A DNA stretch of 64,000 nucleotides from Tabrizicola sp. TH137 (GTDB taxonomy: Bacteria; Pseudomonadota; Alphaproteobacteria; Rhodobacterales; Rhodobacteraceae), in NCBI RefSeq assembly GCF_002855575.1, contig NZ_PKRQ01000004.1:186001-250000 (forward strand), given 5' to 3'. Shown in pieces: positions 44,576-54,316 of the stretch. A program made the translations under genes and the position numbers. Position 1 is the stretch's first letter; each line of letters starts with the position of its first letter. A model generated the notes under the pieces. That model saw only the letters and a program-made list of their open reading frames with translations, did no database searches and was not told the DNA's origin.

Positions 44576-45991
44576 ATGACCGCTCCGCGCACCCTCTATG
44601 ACAAGATCTGGGACGATCACGTCGTCCATCAGGCCGAAGACGGCACCTGCCTCCTCTATATCGACCGCCACCTCGTGCATGAGGTGACCTCGCCGCAGGC
44701 CTTCGAAGGGCTCCGCATGACCGGCCGCACCGTCCGCGCCCCGGAAAAGACCATCGCCGTGCCGGATCACAACGTCCCCACGACCGCAGGCCGCGACAAG
44801 CATATCGACAACGAGGAATCGCGGATCCAGGTCGAGGCGCTCGACAAGAACGCCAAGGATTTCGGCATCAACTACTACCCCGTTTCCGATATCCGTCAGG
44901 GCATCGTCCACATCGTCGGCCCCGAACAGGGCTGGACGCTGCCGGGCATGACCGTGGTCTGCGGTGACAGCCATACCGCCACCCACGGCGCCTTCGGCGC
45001 GCTGGCCCACGGCATCGGCACCTCGGAAGTGGAACATGTTCTGGCGACGCAAACGCTGATCCAGAAGAAATCCAAGAACATGAAGGTGGAAATCACCGGC
45101 TCGCTCCGCCCCGGCGTCACCGCCAAGGACATCACCCTGTCGGTGATCGGCGCAACCGGCACGGCGGGCGGCACCGGCTATGTCATCGAGTATTGCGGTC
45201 AGGCGATCCGCGAACTTTCGATGGAAGGCCGCATGACCGTCTGCAACATGGCCATCGAAGGCGGCGCCCGCGCGGGCCTCATCGCGCCGGATGAAAAGAC
45301 CTTCGCCTATGTGATGGGCCGCCCCCACGCCCCGAAAGGCGCGAAATGGGAAGCCGCCCTCGCCTATTGGAAGACCCTCTTCACCGATGAAGGCGCGCAT
45401 TTCGACAAGGTGGTCACGATCAAGGGCGAAGACATCGCCCCCGTCGTCACCTGGGGCACCTCGCCCGAAGACGTGCTGCCCATCACCGGCGTCGTTCCGG
45501 CCCCGGACGACTTCACCGGCGGCAAGGTCGAGGCGGCCAAGCGTTCGCTCGATTACATGGGCCTGACCCCGGGCATGAAGCTGACGGATATCGCCATCGA
45601 CACGGTCTTCATCGGCTCCTGCACCAATGGCCGGATCGAAGACCTCCGCGCCGCCGCTGCGATCCTGAAGGGCAAGAAGATCAAGGTGAAACGCGCCATG
45701 GTCGTCCCCGGCTCCGGCCTCGTCCGCGCGCAGGCGGAAGAGGAAGGTCTGGCCCAGATCTTCATCGACGCAGGGTTTGAGTGGCGTCTGGCAGGCTGCT
45801 CCATGTGCCTTGCCATGAACCCCGATCAGCTTTCCCCCGGCGAACGCTGCGCGGCGACCTCCAACCGCAACTTCGAAGGCCGCCAGGGCCGCGGCGGCCG
45901 CACCCATCTCCTCTCCCCCGCCATGGCGGCGGCAGCGGCGATCACGGGTCATCTGACCGATGTGCGCGAGATGATGGCTGAAGAGGTGTGA
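44576..45991 (+). CDS. leuC: 3-isopropylmalate dehydratase, large subunit
   Basis: The 471-residue subunit carries the [4Fe-4S] cluster that isomerises 2- to 3-isopropylmalate in leucine synthesis. Cluster cysteines are in [16 protein letters not shown] and [27 protein letters not shown] and [19 protein letters not shown] are typical. It is separated from leuD by the DUF3800 gene. Confidence 0.96.
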   Translation: MTAPRTLYDKIWDDHVVHQAEDGTCLLYIDRHLVHEVTSPQAFEGLRMTGRTVRAPEKTIAVPDHNVPTTAGRDKHIDNEESRIQVEALDKNAKDFGINYYPVSDIRQGIVHIVGPEQGWTLPGMTVVCGDSHTATHGAFGALAHGIGTSEVEHVLATQTLIQKKSKNMKVEITGSLRPGVTAKDITLSVIGATGTAGGTGYVIEYCGQAIRELSMEGRMTVCNMAIEGGARAGLIAPDEKTFAYVMGRPHAPKGAKWEAALAYWKTLFTDEGAHFDKVVTIKGEDIAPVVTWGTSPEDVLPITGVVPAPDDFTGGKVEAAKRSLDYMGLTPGMKLTDIAIDTVFIGSCTNGRIEDLRAAAAILKGKKIKVKRAMVVPGSGLVRAQAEEEGLAQIFIDAGFEWRLAGCSMCLAMNPDQLSPGERCAATSNRNFEGRQGRGGRTHLLSPAMAAAAAITGHLTDVREMMAEEV

Positions 45992-45998
45992 CCGTCGA

Positions 45999-46733
45999 AT
46001 GGCCGCTGTCAGCCGATACATCGTCTATGCGGATGAGAGCGGCTCCCCCAACTTGGAGGCCGACACGAAGCATTTTCCGATCTTCGTGTTGACCTTCCTG
46101 ATTGTGGAGAAGGACGTGTATGCCCGGCAGGTCGAACCTGACGTCACCTCCTTCAAGTTCCGCCACTTCGGACACGATCAGGTCATCCTGCACGAAAGCG
46201 ATATCCGCAAGCAGCGCGGCCCCTTCGCATTCCTGCGCGCAGACCCCGCGCTCCGGCAAGGGTTCCTCGCGGAAGTTGGCTCGCTTGCGGCGCGACGGGA
46301 CATCGCTTTTGAATGTGCAATCGTGGACAAATCGCGCGTTTCCCATGCACAGACGGCGTGGAGCCCCTACGACATCGCGCTGGGTATCTGCATGGAACAG
46401 ACCGCCTTGCGCCTTATGCATGCAGGCGAGACCTCCGGCACAGTGCATGTCGTCTTCGAAGCGCGTGGAAGGAAGGAAGACGAACTTCTCGAACTGGAAT
46501 TCCACAGAGTGGCCGCCGGGCAGGCGAAGGTCCGCTTCGGCGACAGCAATGTGCAGAGGTTCAACTGGGTTCCCGTTTTCTCCAGCAAGCAGACGAACTC
46601 GGCGGGTCTTCAACTCGCCGACCTCGCGGCGCGGCCGATAGGTTTATCCTATCTCCGACCGCACCAATCCAACCGCGCCTTCTCCGCGCTCCGGACCACT
46701 TCGGCTGCTGAAGGAGTGAAAATCTACCCCTGA
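45999..46733 (+). CDS. DUF3800 domain protein inserted between leuC and leuD
   Basis: The 244-residue protein begins RYIVYADESGSPN, the DUF3800 signature with its conserved acidic pair, and ends NSAGLQLADLAARPIGLSYL, the second conserved block. The family has an RNase H-like fold and often occurs near mobile or defence genes; its activity is unknown. Codon use is more mixed and less C-ending than in neighbours, suggesting recent gain. It starts 7 nt after leuC. An 11-bp direct repeat (GAAAAGCCCAG at 46752 and 46781) follows it. Confidence 0.88.
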   Translation: MAAVSRYIVYADESGSPNLEADTKHFPIFVLTFLIVEKDVYARQVEPDVTSFKFRHFGHDQVILHESDIRKQRGPFAFLRADPALRQGFLAEVGSLAARRDIAFECAIVDKSRVSHAQTAWSPYDIALGICMEQTALRLMHAGETSGTVHVVFEARGRKEDELLELEFHRVAAGQAKVRFGDSNVQRFNWVPVFSSKQTNSAGLQLADLAARPIGLSYLRPHQSNRAFSALRTTSAAEGVKIYP

Positions 46734-46853
46734 AAGCAGAAGGGCCTCCGGGAAAAGCCCAGAAGCCCAACGCCGACCGAGAAAAGCCCAGCCCATTTGT
46801 CCATAAAATGTGGACTTACGGGCGTGAAGTCAACAAGTCAGAGGTCTAACGAC

Positions 46854-47459
46854 ATGGACAAATTCACCACCCTGACCGGCATCGCGGCGCCCATGCCGCT
46901 GGTCAATATCGACACCGACATGATCATCCCGAAGCAGTTCCTGAAGACGATCCAGCGCTCGGGTCTCGGCAAGAACCTTTTCGACGAGATGCGCTATACG
47001 CAGGACGGGCAGGAAATCCCCGATTTCGTCCTGAACCAGCCCGCCTACCGGCAGGCCCAGATCCTCGTTGCAGGTGACAATTTCGGTTGCGGCTCCTCGC
47101 GCGAACACGCGCCCTGGGCGCTTCTGGATTTCGGCATCCGCTGCGTGATCTCCACCAGCTTCGCCGACATCTTCTACAACAACTGCTTCAAGAACGGCAT
47201 CCTGCCCATCGTCCTGCCGCAGGATCAGGTGGATATCCTGATGGCCGATGCCCGCAAGGGCGCCAATGCCCGCATCACCGTCGATCTGGAAGCGCAGACC
47301 GTCACCGCCTCCGACGGCCAATCCTTCCGCTTCGAGGTGGACCCCTTCCGCAAGCATTGCCTGCTGAACGGGCTGGATGACATCGGCCTCACGCTGGAAA
47401 AGGCCGCCCATATCGACTCCTTCGAGAAGAAGGTCGCCACCCTGCGCCCCTGGGCCTGA
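46854..47459 (+). CDS. leuD: 3-isopropylmalate dehydratase, small subunit
   Basis: The 201-residue swivel-domain partner of LeuC has the family motif [20 protein letters not shown] and [14 protein letters not shown] near its start. ATG 46854 fits the family; the frame reaches 46797. A 120-nt gap after the DUF3800 gene means it may now rely on read-through or its own promoter. A terminator follows. Confidence 0.95.
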   Translation: MDKFTTLTGIAAPMPLVNIDTDMIIPKQFLKTIQRSGLGKNLFDEMRYTQDGQEIPDFVLNQPAYRQAQILVAGDNFGCGSSREHAPWALLDFGIRCVISTSFADIFYNNCFKNGILPIVLPQDQVDILMADARKGANARITVDLEAQTVTASDGQSFRFEVDPFRKHCLLNGLDDIGLTLEKAAHIDSFEKKVATLRPWA

Positions 47460-47510
47460 AATCGGGCGGCCTGACTAGCGGCCCTGATCACGCGAACCAC
47501 AACATCTTGC

Positions 47511-47536
47511 GCCGCCCCTCGGGGCGGCCATTTTCT
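47511..47536 (+). terminator. Terminator after leuD
   Basis: GCCGCCCC (47511-47518) pairs with GGGGCGGC (47521-47528), followed by the T-rich CATTTTCTT. Confidence 0.85.
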
Positions 47537-47741
47537 TACCTGAATCTTGATTCATTCGCGCAACACCTTGTCCGCGAAATGGCCGCATTGCGCGGCATAC
47601 ATACCAACGTCTGTTGTCACCCTTTTCGAAAGTTGGCACAAATTGGGCAAGATTGAGGCAATCCGCCACAATGTGCGGGAAATCGCCGGTTCTGGCACTC
47701 GGGGGCAACCCGGGGCCGTGCCGCGGGAAGGAAGCAGGGCA

Positions 47742-48575
47742 GTGGCTTCACGGCTCACAGGTGCGCTTTTGCGCGCGTTCATCGTTGCGGCGCTGGTTGT
47801 TGCGCCCTCCCTTCTGGTGCCCGGCCTCAGCGCTGACGCCCAGCAGACCATCGCCCTTGTCGCGCTCTTCGCCGCCGGCCTCACCTATGTCGAATACCGG
47901 GCCGAGGCGCCCGGCCTGATCGAATTCCGCGATGCGCCACCCTTCAACCGCACCCGCTTCGCGCTGCTCGCCCTTACCATCCTCGCGCTGTCGCTGATCG
48001 AACGCGGGCGCGAATTGCCGTCCACGCTGACAGATCTCGTCACCGCCATCGGAATGCTGATCGGCCAGGCGATGGACTTTCCCTACAGCCCCGTCCGCCT
48101 CGCCACCGAAGGCCTGGCCGATACCGCCACCGCAGCCGAAATCGCCATCGTCCGCACCGCGGCCGGCACCGCCTATCTGACCACGCTGCTGGGCCTCTTC
48201 GTCTTCTCCTTCCTGATGCGCCGCAACTGGCCGCGCCCGGGACGCGCTTTCAACGTCTGGGTCAACCTGCCCACCTTCGACCCGACCAGCGTCTCCGACA
48301 TCGTCGCCCGCCTCGAACGCGACGCGCGCATTAACATTTCGTTAGGCTTTCTCCTGCCATTCCTGATGCCGGCATTGGTGCAACTGACGCTCGGCGGGCT
48401 CGATCCTGCCGTGCTGACCGCACCGCACACCCTGATCTGGATGATGGCGGCATGGGCCTTCCTTCCCGCAAGCCTCTTCATGCGCGGCATCGCCATGATG
48501 CGCCTCGCGCAGATGATCCGCGACAAGCTGCGGGCCAATGCGGCCCTCGCCGCACGCGGCGTGCAACCCGCCTGA
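47742..48575 (+). CDS. Polytopic membrane protein of unknown function
   Basis: The 277-residue protein has about six hydrophobic segments, including RAFIVAALVVAPSLLVPGL, FALLALTILALSLIERG and LTTLLGLFVFSFLMRR. I do not recognise a family. GTG 47742 follows GGAAGG and precedes the first helix; GTG 47718 and the open frame to 47547 are alternatives. It is followed immediately by the endonuclease-like gene. Confidence 0.7.
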   Translation: MASRLTGALLRAFIVAALVVAPSLLVPGLSADAQQTIALVALFAAGLTYVEYRAEAPGLIEFRDAPPFNRTRFALLALTILALSLIERGRELPSTLTDLVTAIGMLIGQAMDFPYSPVRLATEGLADTATAAEIAIVRTAAGTAYLTTLLGLFVFSFLMRRNWPRPGRAFNVWVNLPTFDPTSVSDIVARLERDARINISLGFLLPFLMPALVQLTLGGLDPAVLTAPHTLIWMMAAWAFLPASLFMRGIAMMRLAQMIRDKLRANAALAARGVQPA

Positions 48576-48592
48576 TTGTTGCGGCGCTGCTG

Positions 48593-49657
48593 ATGGTCGC
48601 CCAGGCGGCCATCGCAGCCGCCCCGTCACGGGCCGAAACCCTCCGCATCGCGACCTGGAACATCGGGCTGGAGCGTTCGGGCCCCGGCCTCCTCCTCCAG
48701 GATATCGACCGCGGCACCGATCCCGCCATCGCGGCGGCGCTGACCGTCCTCTTGCATCTCGATGCCGATATCCTCGTCCTCACGGGGATGGATCATGACC
48801 CGGCGCTGCACGCCCTCCGCGCGCTGGCCCGCCGCCTGGCCGACAGGGGCCTCAGCTATCCGCATCTCCACGCCCCCCGCCCCAACAGCGGCCAGCCGAC
48901 CGGCCTTGACCTCGATGGTGACAGCATCACCCATGGCCCCGCCGATGCTCAGGGCTGGGGCCGCTTCCCGGGCGCCGGGGGAAGCGCGGTCCTGTCGCGC
49001 CTCCCGCTCCTGACCGACGGCGCGACCGACCATTCCGCCTTTCTCTGGCGCGATCTGCCCGGCCATCTGATGCCGCCCGGCGATCCCGCCCACGCCGCCA
49101 TCCAGCGCCTGCCCTCGCACAGCCACCTGCAACTTCCCGTCGCCCTGCCCGACGGGCGCCACCTCACCCTCCTGATCTGGCACGCCACGCCCCCCGTCTT
49201 CGACGGCCCGGAAGACCGCAACGGACGCCGCAACCATGACGAAGCCGCCTTCTGGCTCCGCCTCCTTGACGGCAGCCTGCCCACCCCGCCCCCCGCACCG
49301 CCCTTCGTGCTGATCGGCGATGCCAATCTCGACCCCGCCGATGGCGATGGACGCCCCGCAGCGCTCATGGCGCTCCTGACCCATCCGCTGCTGCGCGACG
49401 CCGCCCCGCGCGGCAGCCATGGCCGCAGCGAACCCGCCCATCAGGGCGATCCGGCCCTCGATACCGTTCTCTATCCCCGCCTCGGCGGCCTGCGGCTCGA
49501 TTACATCCTGCCCTCGCGCAACCTCGCGCTGCGGGGCGCAGGCGTCCTCTGGCCACCGCCCGAAGACCCGCTCGCCCCCGTCCTCGCCGCCGCCTCGCGC
49601 CATTACCCGGTCTGGGTGGATCTTTCGCTCCAGCCCTCGGCAGAGGCACCCCCCTGA
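48593..49657 (+). CDS. Endonuclease/exonuclease/phosphatase family protein, probably exported
   Basis: The product has the EEP fold: TLRIATWNIGLERSG, ADILVLTGMDHD, LIGDANLDPADGDG and LRLDYILPSRNLAL. These cover the metal and catalytic positions of DNase I/exonuclease III-like enzymes. Hydrophobic residues before the ATG at 48593 (RLIVAALL) look like part of a signal peptide. The true start is therefore uncertain and may be upstream (frame open to 48452, overlapping the membrane protein). Substrate unknown. Its end overlaps a convergent LytTR gene by 55 nt. Confidence 0.72.
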   Translation: MVAQAAIAAAPSRAETLRIATWNIGLERSGPGLLLQDIDRGTDPAIAAALTVLLHLDADILVLTGMDHDPALHALRALARRLADRGLSYPHLHAPRPNSGQPTGLDLDGDSITHGPADAQGWGRFPGAGGSAVLSRLPLLTDGATDHSAFLWRDLPGHLMPPGDPAHAAIQRLPSHSHLQLPVALPDGRHLTLLIWHATPPVFDGPEDRNGRRNHDEAAFWLRLLDGSLPTPPPAPPFVLIGDANLDPADGDGRPAALMALLTHPLLRDAAPRGSHGRSEPAHQGDPALDTVLYPRLGGLRLDYILPSRNLALRGAGVLWPPPEDPLAPVLAAASRHYPVWVDLSLQPSAEAPP

Positions 49658-50505
49658 CCCGGCCCCTCGATCCAGTCCAGCACCGCCTTGCGCCGCGCCT
49701 GGGCCACCCGCACCGCCGATCCGTCCAGCAGATCCAGCGTCACGTCGCGGCCCTTCCGCCGCGCCTGCATCACGGCCCCCCGCGCCACCCAATCCGACCG
49801 CGACACCCGCATCCCAAGCCCCTCGGGCAGCGCATCCGCCACAGGGCCGAACGGGCCGGGCAGGAAATGCTGCCCCTGCGCGGTGATCACCCGGATGTAA
49901 TTCCCCTCCGCCGTGACCCGATACAGCTCGCCCACCTTCACCCGTTGCCCCTTGATCTCCAGTTCCGCCGCCGCCACCGGATCAAGCGCCACCGCCACCT
50001 GCCGCCCCCGCATGTCCTGAAGCACCGGACGCATCAGCAGCAGCAAAAGCACATGCGCCTCGATCTCCAGCAGCACATAGAGCCAGACCCAGATCACGAC
50101 GAAATGCATCGGTTCCCCGAAGTCCCGCCCCGGCCGCACGTAGATCAGATAGACATAGGCCACTGTCGGAAACAGCGCGAAGACAAGCAGTTGCGGCGGC
50201 GCATTCAACCGCCGCACCGTCCCCGGCTTCTGCAACCATTCCAGAGCCAGCACCCAAAGCGCGATGGGCACAAGCGCGGTCAGAATGCAGAAACACACGA
50301 TCAGCACCCGCTGGCCGGAAGACAGGGTCACCAGCGCGTGAAAAAGCTGCGTCTGGCTCAGAAAGGCCGCAAGCGCCATGTAGATCAGCAGCGAATAGCG
50401 GTGGAACAGCGCCTTGGGCAGTTCAAACCGATGAAAACGGACCCGATCCCCCGAAAACAGTTCCACCTCAAGCGTCGTCTGCCGGTCGATCACATCCTGT
50501 GTCAC
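49603..50505 (-). CDS. Membrane-bound LytTR transcription regulator (second of pair)
   Basis: The 300-residue protein has about four membrane helices (LLIYMALAAFLSQTQLF, LIVCFCILTALVPIALWVL, LLVFALFPTVAYVYLIYV, VIWVWLYVLLEIEAHVLLLL). A C-terminal LytTR DNA-binding domain follows (VGELYRVTAEGNYIRVIT..RVSRSDWVARGAV). It starts with GTG overlapping the first LytTR stop (GTGA), so the two are co-translated. No receiver domain is present; the membrane part probably senses the signal. Confidence 0.85.
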   Translation of the reverse strand: MTQDVIDRQTTLEVELFSGDRVRFHRFELPKALFHRYSLLIYMALAAFLSQTQLFHALVTLSSGQRVLIVCFCILTALVPIALWVLALEWLQKPGTVRRLNAPPQLLVFALFPTVAYVYLIYVRPGRDFGEPMHFVVIWVWLYVLLEIEAHVLLLLLMRPVLQDMRGRQVAVALDPVAAAELEIKGQRVKVGELYRVTAEGNYIRVITAQGQHFLPGPFGPVADALPEGLGMRVSRSDWVARGAVMQARRKGRDVTLDLLDGSAVRVAQARRKAVLDWIEGPGQGGASAEGWSERSTQTG

Positions 50506-51578
50506 GGTTTCGTCCTCGTCGCTGCGCCCCTGCTGCGCCCCGCCGCCTCCCGCGCAGGTCTTCCCGTCCTGGCCGCGCCCCGCTCTCCCTCCGGCCCCGC
50601 CTCCTGCCGCCCTGCCCCGCCCTCGGTGACCAGAGGCTCGGCCCAGGCCTGCACCTGCGCCACCTGGCCGATGGCGACCGGCACCTTCGCGCCATCCTGC
50701 GTGTCGATGACAAGGCTCCGTGCGGACCGCCGCATCCCGACCACCGCCCGCGCCGCCACCCAATGCGACCGATGCACCCGGCGGCCCTGGCTTTCAGGAA
50801 GCCGAGCCACCATCGCCGAAAGCGGCCCCGGCAGCAGATGCCGCCCGCCCGCCGTCACCACCAGCACATAATTCCCCTGCGCCTCCAGCCGCAGCAGATC
50901 GCGCAGCGCCTCCGGCGCGTCCGGCAGATCGGCCTCGCGGGCCGGGGCCTCGGCCGCCCGCGCCTCGGCCGCCCGCATCACCGGCGGAACCGCCGGGCTT
51001 TGCGCCACCCTCTGCTCCGCCCGCAACTGCGCCAGCGCCCGCGGCACCGCCCCGCGCAACACCAATGTCGCCGCCAGTTCCAGATAGAAGGTCAGCACGA
51101 TGGTCAGAAGCTGCAACCGCAGCGGCGACCACTGGGCCTCCATCCCGATCAGGTTCCCCGCATATTTCGCCGTCAACAGCAGGATCGGCGCGCCCAGAAC
51201 AAGCCCCGGCGTCAAGGGCACCACCCGCCCTCCGCCCAGGCGCGTCAGCACCAGCCGCAGCAGGGCCACATAGCCCGCCAGAAACCACATCATCGCCACC
51301 AGCCCCACCACCACGGGCGGCAGATGCGGCGCATACAGCGCCGCCGTCGGATTGAACATCAGGAAGGTGACAAGGATCGGCAGGCTCAGAACCAGATATT
51401 GCAGCAGGACATAGCGATGACGGAAGACCCGCCCCAGATCATCGCCCGCCGCAAAAGACACCCGACAGGTCATCAACCGCAGCACCACGGCACCGTCGTC
51501 CTGCGCCAATTGCAGGCCGCCTCTGGACTCGGGGAGGAGAAATACCTGCCTGAGCTGCCTGTAAACCATTGCGATCAT
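50502..51578 (-). CDS. Membrane-bound LytTR transcription regulator (first of pair)
   Basis: The 358-residue protein has four membrane helices (YLVLSLPILVTFLMFNP, VVVGLVAMMWFLAGYVALL, LTPGLVLGAPILLLTAKYAG and LLTIVLTFYLELAATLVL). It ends with a LytTR domain (LRLEAQGNYVLVVTAGG..RRVHRSHWVAARAVVG) and a disordered tail. ATG 51578 lacks a clear Shine-Dalgarno; the frame reaches 51620. The pair is read away from leuB. Confidence 0.83.
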   Translation of the reverse strand: MIAMVYRQLRQVFLLPESRGGLQLAQDDGAVVLRLMTCRVSFAAGDDLGRVFRHRYVLLQYLVLSLPILVTFLMFNPTAALYAPHLPPVVVGLVAMMWFLAGYVALLRLVLTRLGGGRVVPLTPGLVLGAPILLLTAKYAGNLIGMEAQWSPLRLQLLTIVLTFYLELAATLVLRGAVPRALAQLRAEQRVAQSPAVPPVMRAAEARAAEAPAREADLPDAPEALRDLLRLEAQGNYVLVVTAGGRHLLPGPLSAMVARLPESQGRRVHRSHWVAARAVVGMRRSARSLVIDTQDGAKVPVAIGQVAQVQAWAEPLVTEGGAGRQEAGPEGERGAARTGRPAREAAGRSRGAATRTKP

Positions 51579-51798
51579 GGGATGCCGAAAACTCAACCAA
51601 CACAACTCTGCTAAACACACGCCCTACCTCCGGCAAGCTAGGGCTACCCTTAAGGTTTTGAACTATACCAAAGATTAGGCCGCGGAAAAAGACCAACCCC
51701 CGTCCCCTCGTCCCGTCCCCCGCCCGCCCCACCTTGACCCGAACAGGTCAAGCCGCTAGGCCACCCCGCGACCCTTCCGTATCAGCAGGAGCGCCATC

Positions 51799-52905
51799 GT
51801 GGCCAATCCCTCCCTCCTCATCCTTGCCGGCGACGGCATCGGCCCCGAAGTCATGGCCGAGGTGAAAAAGATCATCGGCTGGTTCGGCACGCGCCGCGGC
51901 ATCACCTTCGACGTGACCGAAGATCTGGTGGGCGGCTGCGCCTATGACAAGCACGGCACCCCGCTGCATGACGACACCATGGCCAAGGCGCAGGAGGTGG
52001 ATGCCGTCCTCCTCGGCGCCGTCGGCGGACCGCAATACGACAACCTCGACTTCTCGGTGAAACCCGAACGCGGCCTCCTCCGCCTGCGCAAGGAGATGGA
52101 CCTCTACTCCAACCTCCGCCCCGCCCAATGCTTCGACGCGCTGGCCGACTTCTCCTCGCTGAAGAAAGAGGTCGTCGCCGGCCTCGACATCGTCATCGTC
52201 CGCGAACTCACCTCCGGCGTCTATTTCGGCGAACCGCGCGGCATCTTCACCGAAGGCAATGAACGCGTCGGCATCAACACCCAGCGCTATACGGAATCCG
52301 AAATCGCCCGCGTCGCGCGCTCGGCCTTCGAACTCGCCCGCCGCCGCAACAACAAGGTCTGCTCGATGGAGAAGGCCAATGTGATGGAATCCGGCATCCT
52401 CTGGCGGCAGGTGGTGCAAGAGGTGCATGACAAGGAATATCCCGACGTCGCCCTCTCGCACATGTATGCCGATGCGGGCGCGATGCAGCTCTGCCGCTGG
52501 CCCAAGCAGTTCGACGTCATCGTGACCGACAACCTCTTCGGCGACCTCCTGTCGGATGCCGCCGCCATGCTGACCGGCTCGCTCGGGATGCTGCCCTCGG
52601 CCAGCCTCGGCGCGCCGATGGCCAATGGCCGGCCCAAGGCGCTGTATGAACCCGTCCACGGTTCGGCCCCCGATATCGCGGGTCAGGGCAAGGCCAACCC
52701 CATCGCCTGCATCCTCTCCTTCGCCATGGCGCTGCGCTACAGCTTCGATCTGGGGGAAGAGGCGACGCGCGTCGAAGCCGCCGTCGAAAAGGTGCTGGCC
52801 GACGGCGTCCGCACCGCCGATCTGATGGGTCCCGAAGGCGGCACCCCGGTCTCGACCAGCCAGATGGGCGATGCCGTCCTCGCCGCGCTCGACGCCTCGC
52901 TCTGA
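51799..52905 (+). CDS. leuB: 3-isopropylmalate dehydrogenase
   Basis: The 368-residue enzyme oxidises and decarboxylates 3-isopropylmalate with NAD. It has [31 protein letters not shown] and [20 protein letters not shown] with the metal-binding Asp residues. It starts with GTG, 7 nt after AGGAG. It is separated from leuD by four genes in this genome. Confidence 0.95.
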   Translation: MANPSLLILAGDGIGPEVMAEVKKIIGWFGTRRGITFDVTEDLVGGCAYDKHGTPLHDDTMAKAQEVDAVLLGAVGGPQYDNLDFSVKPERGLLRLRKEMDLYSNLRPAQCFDALADFSSLKKEVVAGLDIVIVRELTSGVYFGEPRGIFTEGNERVGINTQRYTESEIARVARSAFELARRRNNKVCSMEKANVMESGILWRQVVQEVHDKEYPDVALSHMYADAGAMQLCRWPKQFDVIVTDNLFGDLLSDAAAMLTGSLGMLPSASLGAPMANGRPKALYEPVHGSAPDIAGQGKANPIACILSFAMALRYSFDLGEEATRVEAAVEKVLADGVRTADLMGPEGGTPVSTSQMGDAVLAALDASL

Positions 52906-52911
52906 CCCGCT

Positions 52912-52973
52912 GGATGGGCCAATGGCCCATCCTACCCCGCGCCACCGCGTAGGATGGGCCATCCGGCCCATCC
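52912..52973. repeat. Inverted pair of GTAGG-type palindromes after leuB
   Basis: GGATGGGCC/GGCCCATCC occurs twice, at 52912-52932 and 52952-52973. The GTA lead is on the right in the first copy and on the left in the second, so the elements face each other. Arms match those at 14181 and 26831 exactly. Confidence 0.7.
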
Positions 52974-53065
52974 CCCCGCAAGTCGGCACAACCGCACCTT
53001 GCACCCGCCCCCGTCCCGGTCCATTACGTTACCGCTACCAGCCCGCGCCGGACCGAAGGCCCCCC

Positions 53066-54037
53066 ATGACCCCATCGCAATCCAACCTCAAGGGAGCCGC
53101 GTTGTCGCTTGCCGCCTTTGGCATCTACGCCACCCATGACGTGGTGGTGAAATATCTCGGCGGCACCTTCTCGGCGGTGCAGATCATCTTCTTCTCGGGC
53201 CTGCTCTCCTTCCCCCTCCTCTCCGTCATGCTGATGGGCGACCGGCGCGACGAAAACCTCGTCCCCCGCCACCCGTGGTGGAGCCTCCTGCGCGCCCTCT
53301 CCGCCGTCATCAGCGGGGTCCTCGCCTTCTACGCCTTCTCCACCCTGCCGCTGGCGCAATGCTACGCCATCTTCTTCTCCATGCCCCTCCTCATCACCAT
53401 CATGGCCATCCCCATGCTGGGCGAGAAGGTGGGGCTCCACCGCGGCGCGGCCGTCCTTGTCGGGCTGGCGGGTGTCCTCGTCGTCCTGCGCCCGGGCGAG
53501 GCCGATCTCGAACTCGGCCATCTCGCGGCCCTCGCCGCCGCCGTCACGGCGGCCCTCGGCTCCGTCATCGTGCGCAAGATCGGCAAGGACGAACGCTCCG
53601 CCGTCCTCATGCTCTACCCCATGCTCGGCAACGTTCTGGCCATGGGCGCGGCGCTGCCCTTCGTCTATCAACCGATGCAGATCACCGATCTCGGCCTGAT
53701 GGGGATCATCGCGCTCTTCTCCTTCCTCGCGGGCCTTCTCGTCATCAAGGCCTATCGCACCGCCCCGGCGATCATCGTGGCACCCATGCAGTATTCCCAG
53801 ATCCTCTGGGCCGCCCTCTTCGGCTCGCTCCTCTTCGACGAATCAATCGACCGCTTCACCGCCATCGGCTCGGCCATCATCATCGCCTCGGGCATCTACA
53901 TCGTCCTGCGCGAAGGCACGCCCTCCGTCTCGGGCAACCGCCCCGTCCTCTCCACCCGCAGCCGCCCCGAAACCGGCACCATGCCCCGCGTCAGCGTGAT
54001 GATGCGGCGCATGGGCATCCCCGAACGTCAGGATTGA
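53066..54037 (+). CDS. DMT superfamily (EamA) transporter
   Basis: The 323-residue inner-membrane protein has ten helices in two EamA repeats, starting GAALSLAAFGIYATHDVVVK and AAAVTAALGSVIVRKIG. The EamA family exports metabolites such as amino acids or nucleosides. ATG 53066 was chosen from a frame reaching 52871. A charged tail ends the protein. Confidence 0.88.
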   Translation: MTPSQSNLKGAALSLAAFGIYATHDVVVKYLGGTFSAVQIIFFSGLLSFPLLSVMLMGDRRDENLVPRHPWWSLLRALSAVISGVLAFYAFSTLPLAQCYAIFFSMPLLITIMAIPMLGEKVGLHRGAAVLVGLAGVLVVLRPGEADLELGHLAALAAAVTAALGSVIVRKIGKDERSAVLMLYPMLGNVLAMGAALPFVYQPMQITDLGLMGIIALFSFLAGLLVIKAYRTAPAIIVAPMQYSQILWAALFGSLLFDESIDRFTAIGSAIIIASGIYIVLREGTPSVSGNRPVLSTRSRPETGTMPRVSVMMRRMGIPERQD

Positions 54038-54093
54038 CGCGCCCCACCCCTTGCAAAAGGCGCGGCAGGGCTGTAACCCACCCCCCACACGGT

Positions 54094-54170
54094 CGGAGCG
54101 TAGCGCAGTCTGGTAGCGCACCTGCTTCGGGAGCAGGGGGTCGGAGGTTCGAATCCTCTCGCTCCGACCA
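54094..54170 (+). tRNA. tRNA-Pro (anticodon CGG)
   Basis: A 77-nt cloverleaf has acceptor CGGAGCG (54094-54100) pairing with CGCTCCG (54160-54166), then A and an encoded CCA. The anticodon stem CCTGC/GCAGG holds the loop TTCGGGA with anticodon CGG at 54128-54130. GGTTCGAATCC is the T-loop. Confidence 0.97.
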
Positions 54171-54203
54171 GTGATCGCTCCCCCCATCCCCCCTGACACC
54201 GCC

Positions 54204-54265
54204 CCGTCATGCAAACGTCATGACGCCGTCGCCCAACCGTCACGGCACCTTTGTCGCGCCGTCAC
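54204..54265 (+). promoter_or_regulatory. PhoB box: six in-phase 11-bp units
   Basis: Units start at 54204, 54215, 54226, 54237, 54248 and 54259: CCGTCAT, ACGTCAT, CCGTCGC, CCGTCAC, a weak CCTTTGT and CCGTCAC, each plus 4 bp. This is the periodicity of PhoB sites (CTGTCAT-N4). It lies about 50 bp before the first phosphonate-type operon and after tRNA-Pro. Confidence 0.75.
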
Positions 54266-54316
54266 AGCCCGTTGTTATGCGGGTCCCGTCATCCACCATG
54301 AACCGGGACACCCGCC

